64,000 nt of DNA from Antarcticibacterium arcticum (GTDB taxonomy: Bacteria > Bacteroidota > Bacteroidia > Flavobacteriales > Flavobacteriaceae), in NCBI RefSeq assembly GCF_007993795.1, contig NZ_CP042476.1, positions 2,852,001 through 2,916,000 of the forward strand, written 5' to 3'. Each line of letters starts with the position of its first letter. Position 1 is the stretch's first letter. The notes under the pieces are model-generated. The model had not been told where the DNA came from, made no database searches, and was given only the letters and a program-made list of their open reading frames with translations. Of this stretch, positions 58,864 to 64,000 are shown piece by piece. The position numbers and the translations under genes are program-made.

Positions 58864-61152
58864 ATGAGAAAAAAACTAATTCTTGGTTTGTTAATCTTTA
58901 CTGGCGGTTTTAGCCAGGCCCAGAATCAAAGTAAGATTGATTCAATTCTTTCATTAATGACACTGGAGGAAAAAGTGGGACAAATGACCCAGGTAACTTT
59001 AGACGTGATTGGAGAGGGAGATGACCGTTTTTCAAGCTTTGAACCTTTCAATCTGGACAAAAAACTACTTACCAAGGCAGTTAAGGAATACCACGTGGGC
59101 TCCTTCCTGAATACGGCCAACAACCGCGCGTTGACCCGTGAGAAATGGTATGCAATAATCAGTGAGATTCAAAATACGGTTAAGACAGAAACAAGACTTA
59201 ACATTCCTGTGATCTATGGGGTAGATGAAATTCATGGAGCCACTTACACAGCCGGAGCTACCATGTTTCCACAGCAAATAGGACAGGCGGCAAGCCGAAA
59301 TCCCGAAATGGTAAAAAGAGGAGCAGCCATCACTGCTTATGAAACCCGTGCCAGCGGAATTTCCTGGAATTTTTCTCCGGTACTCGATCTGGGACTTGAT
59401 CCACGGTTCTCAAGAATGTGGGAATCATTTGGGGAAGACCCTTATCTGGCATCTGTCCTGGGTGTTGCTATGATAGATGGTTATGAAGGGGAAGATAACT
59501 ATATTGGCCATCCCGAACGCGTTGCCTCAACCATGAAACACTTTTTAGGATATCATGCCGTGACTTCAGGAAAAGACAGAACGCCTTCTTTCATTCCGCA
59601 GGACGTACTCAGGGAATATCACTTACCCCCATTTAAAGCTGCCGTAGAGGCCGGATCGCATACTATAATGGTGAATTCCGGAATAATCAACGGAGTCCCC
59701 GTTCATGCGAATTATGATCTTTTAACCGCCTTGCTTAAGGAAGAGTTAGGTTTTGAAGGACTTGTTGTAACAGATTGGGCAGATATTGAAAACCTTCACA
59801 GAAGGGATCGTATTGCCGTGAGTGATAAAGAAGCTATCAAAATGGCGATCAATGCCGGAGTGGATATGTCTATGGTGCCATATGAGTATGAGCGCTTTTT
59901 TGACAATCTGGTGGAATTGGTTAAAGAAGGTGAAGTAAAGGAATCAAGAATAGATGACGCCGTTCGCCGTATTCTAAAAGTAAAATTGGCTCTCAATCTT
60001 TTTGAGACTCCTGTAACTTATTATAAGGATTATCCGAAGTTTGGCAGTAAGGAACATGAACAAGCTGCTTATGAAATGGCTGCGGAATCTATTACCCTTC
60101 TTAAAAATGAAAAGAATATCCTCCCGCTTCAAAAAAAAGTAAAGGTATTGGTAACCGGGCCCAACGCTAATTCTATGCGCACCCTAAACGGTGCATGGAC
60201 TTATTCGTGGCAGGGGGAAAAAACGCCGGAATTCAGTGAACAATACAATACTGTTTTAGAAGCCGTTCAGAATAAGATTGGAAAGGAAAATGTAAAATTT
60301 GTTCCCGGAGTGAAATATATTGAGGAGGGAAAGTATTACGAGGAGGTAAAAGATAAATTTGATGAAGCAATTGCGGTTGCAAGTGAGATAGATTTTATCC
60401 TTCTGGTGCTTGGAGAGAATACCTATACTGAAAAGCCGGGAGACCTTAATGACCTTTACCTTTCTGATCTTCAAACCGAACTTGCGCAGAAACTTGCTGC
60501 TACAGGAAAACCTGTGATCCTGGTTCTAAATGAGGGTCGTCCTAGGATTATCAGCAAATTTGAAAAAGACATGGTTGCCGTAGTGCAAACCTACTTACCC
60601 GGAAATTATGGCGGGGATGCCCTTACCGATGTTATTTTTGGGGATGTGAACCCTTCAGGAAAACTTCCCTACAATTACCCGCGCTTCCCCAATGCCCTGA
60701 TCCCATATATCCATAAACATTCTGAAGAGCAGAAAAAGTCGGAAGGAGTCTATAACTATGAGGCAGATTACAGTCCCCAATACTCTTTCGGTGACGGGTT
60801 AAGTTATACAACTTTTGAATATTCAAATTTGCAGCTGGATAAACTTACCGGAAAAAATGGCGATAAAATCAAGGTGAAAGTAAATGTGACCAATACAGGG
60901 AAATTAACCGGAAAGGAAGTAATAGAATTATATACATCAGACTTGTATGCATCAGAGATTACTCCAGATGTTAAACGTCTAAGAAAGTTTGAGAAGATTT
61001 CACTGGAACCTGGAGAAATTTATACAGTAGAGTTTGAGCTGAATACCAATAGCTTTGGGTATTTTTCTCCCAGGGGAGAATTTAAGGTTGAAGCCGGAGA
61101 GTTTGAAATTATCATTAAAGACCTGAAACAAACTTATGTTTTAACCGAATAA
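58864..61152 (+). CDS. GH3 family beta-glucosidase (first copy)
   Basis: The start is ATG 58864, with a signal peptide (MRKKLILGLLIFTGGFSQAQ); an upstream in-frame start at 58762 would overlap the GH5 gene and bury the signal. The 762-residue enzyme has a GH3 N-terminal barrel with the nucleophile Asp304 in VVTDWADIENLH, a GH3 C-terminal domain and a fibronectin-III-like tail (KVKVNVTNTGKLTGKEVIEL). It should release glucose from the non-reducing end of gluco-oligosaccharides in the periplasm. Confidence 0.93.
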   Translation: MRKKLILGLLIFTGGFSQAQNQSKIDSILSLMTLEEKVGQMTQVTLDVIGEGDDRFSSFEPFNLDKKLLTKAVKEYHVGSFLNTANNRALTREKWYAIISEIQNTVKTETRLNIPVIYGVDEIHGATYTAGATMFPQQIGQAASRNPEMVKRGAAITAYETRASGISWNFSPVLDLGLDPRFSRMWESFGEDPYLASVLGVAMIDGYEGEDNYIGHPERVASTMKHFLGYHAVTSGKDRTPSFIPQDVLREYHLPPFKAAVEAGSHTIMVNSGIINGVPVHANYDLLTALLKEELGFEGLVVTDWADIENLHRRDRIAVSDKEAIKMAINAGVDMSMVPYEYERFFDNLVELVKEGEVKESRIDDAVRRILKVKLALNLFETPVTYYKDYPKFGSKEHEQAAYEMAAESITLLKNEKNILPLQKKVKVLVTGPNANSMRTLNGAWTYSWQGEKTPEFSEQYNTVLEAVQNKIGKENVKFVPGVKYIEEGKYYEEVKDKFDEAIAVASEIDFILLVLGENTYTEKPGDLNDLYLSDLQTELAQKLAATGKPVILVLNEGRPRIISKFEKDMVAVVQTYLPGNYGGDALTDVIFGDVNPSGKLPYNYPRFPNALIPYIHKHSEEQKKSEGVYNYEADYSPQYSFGDGLSYTTFEYSNLQLDKLTGKNGDKIKVKVNVTNTGKLTGKEVIELYTSDLYASEITPDVKRLRKFEKISLEPGEIYTVEFELNTNSFGYFSPRGEFKVEAGEFEIIIKDLKQTYVLTE

Positions 61153-61217
61153 AACTTAAACAGGATGATATTTAATAAAAAGCTTCCTTTTCTAAAGGCT
61201 CCAATTAACTACTTTAA

Positions 61218-63494
61218 ATGAAAAAATTAAGCATTTTGGCTGTGTTGATCCTTGGATGCATCACGGCCCAGGGACAAACAACCCCTATCCAAAGTTCTGT
61301 TCAAGATGTAGAGAAGAAAATAGACTCCCTGCTGGCCTTGATGACCCTTGAGGAAAAAGTAGGTCAGCTGGTTCTTTATAATGGCAGCTGGGACCTTACC
61401 GGTCCAGCTTCCAATCTCGATACGAAACAAAAAGAAGAAAATCTTAAGAATGGGCTTGTGGGAGCTATGCTTAATGTACTTTCTATAGAAGCTACTACCG
61501 AGGCTCAAAAACTCGTAATGGAAAATTCCCGACTCAAGATCCCTTTATTATTTGGATATGATGTAATACACGGGTATAAAACCATATTCCCCGTGCCGTT
61601 AGGGGAAACTGCAAGTTGGGACCTTGAAGCCATGGAAGAAGCTGCAAGGATCGCAGCTTTAGAATCAGCCGCTCATGGAGTGAACTGGACCTTTTCCCCA
61701 ATGATCGATATTTCAAGGGATGCCCGTTGGGGTAGAATAATGGAAGGCTCCGGGGAAGATCCTTACCTTACCTCAAAGGTAGCAGTGGCTAAGATTAAGG
61801 GTTACCAGGGAAATGATCTTTCTCATCCTCATTCAATAGCTGCCACCGCCAAGCATTTTGCAGGTTATGGTCTTGCTGAAGCAGGACGCGATTATAACAC
61901 CGTTCATATAGGCGAGAATGAACTGCACAACACAGTGTTGCCCCCCTTTAAAGCTGCTGCTGAAGCCGGGGTAGCCACCTTTATGAATTCCTTTAATGAC
62001 CTTGACGGAACTCCTGCCACCGGCCATAAGATTTTACAAAGGGATATCCTGAAAGAGGAATGGAACTATGACGGATTCATTGTTTCAGACTGGGCTTCGA
62101 TCTCCGAAATGATAGATCACGGTTTTGCAAGGGACAAGAAACACGCCGCAGAGATTGCAATGAATGCGGGCAGCGATATGGATATGGAAGGCGGGGCTTA
62201 TGAATCCGGGCTGGTACAGTTGGTAAGGGAAGGGAAGATTCAGGAGAATTTTATAGATGATGCGGCGAAAAGAGTACTTCGGGTAAAGTTTAAACTGGGT
62301 CTTTTTGAAGATCCTTACCGGTATTCCAATGCAGAAACTTTAAAAAATATTTCTTTTGAAGAGCACCGCAATGCCTCCAGGGATGTTGCAAAAAAATCTA
62401 TAGTGCTGCTTAAAAATGATAAATCAATTTTACCAATAAGCCCTTCAGTTAAAAACATTGCTGTAATAGGGCCGTTGGCAGATGATAAAGATACCCCAAT
62501 AGGAAACTGGAGAGGGCAGGGGGAAGAAAATTCTGCCGTTTCTGTGCTTGAAGGGATTAAACGTGCGGTAGGAAAAGGAGTAAAGGTAACTTATGCCAAA
62601 GGTGCAGATCTTGGAATGGGGGAGCGTAGCTTTTTATTTCCGCTGAAGATCAATAAGACCGACATTTCAGGATTTGCTGAGGCGGTTGCGGTTGCTAAAA
62701 AAGCCGAAATGGTTGTGATGGTGCTTGGCGAAGATGCATTTCAGAGCGGTGAAGGCCGAAGCCAGGTTAATATTGGCCTTGCAGGAGTTCAGCAGCAATT
62801 GCTGGAAGAGATCTATAAAGTAAATAAAAATATTGTTTTGGTCTTGATCAACGGTCGCCCTATGGAAATTAACTGGGCGGCAGAAAACCTTCCTGCTGTC
62901 GCTGTTGCCTGGCAGTTAGGTACCGAAAGCGGAAATGCCATTGCCGATGTTCTTTTTGGCAGGTACAATCCTTCCGGAAAACTTCCGGTTTCTTTTCCAA
63001 GAGCCGTAGGACAGGAGCCACTTTACTATAACAACAAAAATACAGGAAGGCCCTCAAATCCCGAACATGTAACATTTTCCGGGTATACAGATTCCCCGAA
63101 AGATGCGTTGTTCCCCTTTGGTTTTGGGCTTAGTTATACAACTTTTGAATATGGTGAGCCACAGCTTTCTGCCAACACGATGAAGGAAAATGAAACTCTG
63201 GAAGTAAAAGTTACAGTAAAAAATACCGGGAAAGTTAGTGGAAAAGAGGTTGTACAGCTTTATCTTAGAGATCTGGTTTCCAGCACCACCCGTCCTGTAA
63301 AAGAATTGAAAGGTTTCAGGATGATCGAGCTCGCTCCAGGGGAATCAATGGACGTAATTTTTACTATTGATGATAAGATGCTTCAGTTCTACAATGCAAA
63401 CCGAAAATGGGAATCTGAAGCCGGAGATTTTGAGATCCTGACCGGCAGTAATTCCCGTGATCTTAAAAAGACAACATTCAGTTTAAATAAATAA
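61218..63494 (+). CDS. bglX: GH3 family beta-glucosidase (BglX-like, second copy)
   Basis: A 758-residue exported GH3 enzyme. Signal peptide at 1-20 (ends ITAQGQ), nucleophile Asp291 in FIVSDWASISEMI, the KHFAGYGLAEAGRDYN loop typical of BglX-like enzymes, then the C-terminal and FnIII-like domains (VTVKNTGKVSGKEVVQLYLRD). It is clearly different from the first copy, suggesting separate linkage or chain-length preferences (beta-1,3 versus beta-1,6 oligomers). Confidence 0.94.
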   Translation: MKKLSILAVLILGCITAQGQTTPIQSSVQDVEKKIDSLLALMTLEEKVGQLVLYNGSWDLTGPASNLDTKQKEENLKNGLVGAMLNVLSIEATTEAQKLVMENSRLKIPLLFGYDVIHGYKTIFPVPLGETASWDLEAMEEAARIAALESAAHGVNWTFSPMIDISRDARWGRIMEGSGEDPYLTSKVAVAKIKGYQGNDLSHPHSIAATAKHFAGYGLAEAGRDYNTVHIGENELHNTVLPPFKAAAEAGVATFMNSFNDLDGTPATGHKILQRDILKEEWNYDGFIVSDWASISEMIDHGFARDKKHAAEIAMNAGSDMDMEGGAYESGLVQLVREGKIQENFIDDAAKRVLRVKFKLGLFEDPYRYSNAETLKNISFEEHRNASRDVAKKSIVLLKNDKSILPISPSVKNIAVIGPLADDKDTPIGNWRGQGEENSAVSVLEGIKRAVGKGVKVTYAKGADLGMGERSFLFPLKINKTDISGFAEAVAVAKKAEMVVMVLGEDAFQSGEGRSQVNIGLAGVQQQLLEEIYKVNKNIVLVLINGRPMEINWAAENLPAVAVAWQLGTESGNAIADVLFGRYNPSGKLPVSFPRAVGQEPLYYNNKNTGRPSNPEHVTFSGYTDSPKDALFPFGFGLSYTTFEYGEPQLSANTMKENETLEVKVTVKNTGKVSGKEVVQLYLRDLVSSTTRPVKELKGFRMIELAPGESMDVIFTIDDKMLQFYNANRKWESEAGDFEILTGSNSRDLKKTTFSLNK

Positions 63495-63497
63495 TAA

Positions 63498-64000
63498 ATG
63501 AAATTTCAGCCCAGCCTTTCTTTATCCCTCGTACTCTTTTTGTTTTTCTCCTGTTCTCCAAGAGCCCAGGTCATTTTTGAAGAAAATTTTGATGGCGATA
63601 GCTTAAATATGGAACACTGGAATTATGAAGAAGGTGACGGTTGCCCCAATCTTTGCGGTTGGGGAAATAATGAGCGCCAGATCTACAGCCGGGATTACGT
63701 AACGATAGAGGATGGGAAACTGGTGATTGAAGCTGTAAAAAAGGGAGATAAATATTTTTCAGGAAAGGTTAACACCAAAGATAAAATTGAGTTCCAGTAT
63801 GGGACTATTGAAGTAAGGGCCAAGCTTGCGACAGGTGAGGGACTCTGGCCTGCTATCTGGATGTTGGGTACCAATATTAATGAAGTGGGCTGGCCGGCAT
63901 CCGGAGAAATAGATCTCATGGAATACGTGGGCAGGGAACCTCATACCATTTATTCATCCCTTCATACTCCTGCTAATCATGCAGGTAATGCCAGTTCCAA
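63498..64000 (+). CDS. GH16 beta-1,3-glucanase, 3' end beyond the window
   Basis: ATG 63498, 3 bases after the GH3 stop. About 167 residues are visible: a lipoprotein-like signal (LFLFFSCSPRAQ), then a GH16 domain with CGWGNNERQIYSRDYV, FQYGTIEVRAKLATGEG, LWPAIWMLGTNI and the catalytic E137-I-D139-L-M-E142 (SGEIDLMEYVG). No PKD domain precedes it, unlike the GH16 at 54473. Open to the last base, so it is cut only by the window edge. Confidence 0.92.
   Translation, partial: MKFQPSLSLSLVLFLFFSCSPRAQVIFEENFDGDSLNMEHWNYEEGDGCPNLCGWGNNERQIYSRDYVTIEDGKLVIEAVKKGDKYFSGKVNTKDKIEFQYGTIEVRAKLATGEGLWPAIWMLGTNINEVGWPASGEIDLMEYVGREPHTIYSSLHTPANHAGNASS

Noticed and set aside
1..64000. CRISPR arrays, prophage, insertion sequences, rRNA
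   Set aside because: No regularly spaced repeats, transposase, integrase, phage structural genes or rRNA-like sequence were seen.

Overview
The window looks like the chromosome of a marine Flavobacteriaceae bacterium (Gramella/Salegentibacter/Salinimicrobium-like). I infer this from the low G+C content, promoters of the Bacteroidetes type (TTTG about 20 nt upstream of TAnnTTTG), many SusC/SusD and Oar-type TonB receptors, and lipoproteins with short flavobacterial signal peptides. No phage, insertion sequence or CRISPR array is visible.

Layout. 1-6063: the end of an outer-membrane phospholipase-like gene, then tyrosine catabolism (hmgA, hppD), a possible small RNA, and an operon of a DUF3108 protein, tryptophan dioxygenase and an M23 peptidase. 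6173-15723: pgi, a large Oar-like TonB receptor, and housekeeping or hypothetical genes (HD hydrolase, PlsC, bacilliredoxin, a TerB-DnaJ protein). 15725-23350: metal homeostasis, with a TonB receptor divergent from a DtxR/MntR-type regulator plus ZIP transporter across a perfect 16-bp palindrome, then feoA-feoB, a tiny Cys-rich Feo partner and a SCO copper chaperone. 23486-27579: RseP, tRNA-Asn, a decayed copy of the tRNA 3' half with its terminator, and one putative glycosidase gene bounded by 27/28-bp direct repeats. 27580-30148: a tight operon of a macrodomain protein, nicotinate phosphoribosyltransferase and nicotinamidase (NAD salvage). 30158-36150: a cysteine-desulfurase-like enzyme, exported proteins, an M28 peptidase, a lipoprotein with two HGQPGHxC repeats, and tRNA-Arg. 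36216-41318 (minus): TetR - ABC - HlyD - TolC, in which the ABC ATPase has lost its catalytic motifs. 41642-43457: two SYLF proteins around an exported RidA.

44701-64000 (running off the end) is a polysaccharide utilisation locus, probably for laminarin or another branched beta-1,3/1,6-glucan. It holds a membrane-spanning HTH sensor, SusC, SusD, two surface-glycan-binding-like lipoproteins, GH16, GH30, GH5-CBM6, two GH3 and a second GH16. A LacI regulator lies just upstream. The expected division of labour is: GH16 enzymes cut the beta-1,3 backbone, GH30 (and perhaps GH5) handle beta-1,6 links or side chains, SusC/D import oligomers, and GH3 enzymes release glucose. SusC and GH5 are each broken by one missing base in a CCCGG/G-run context. 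This looks more like assembly error than pseudogene decay.
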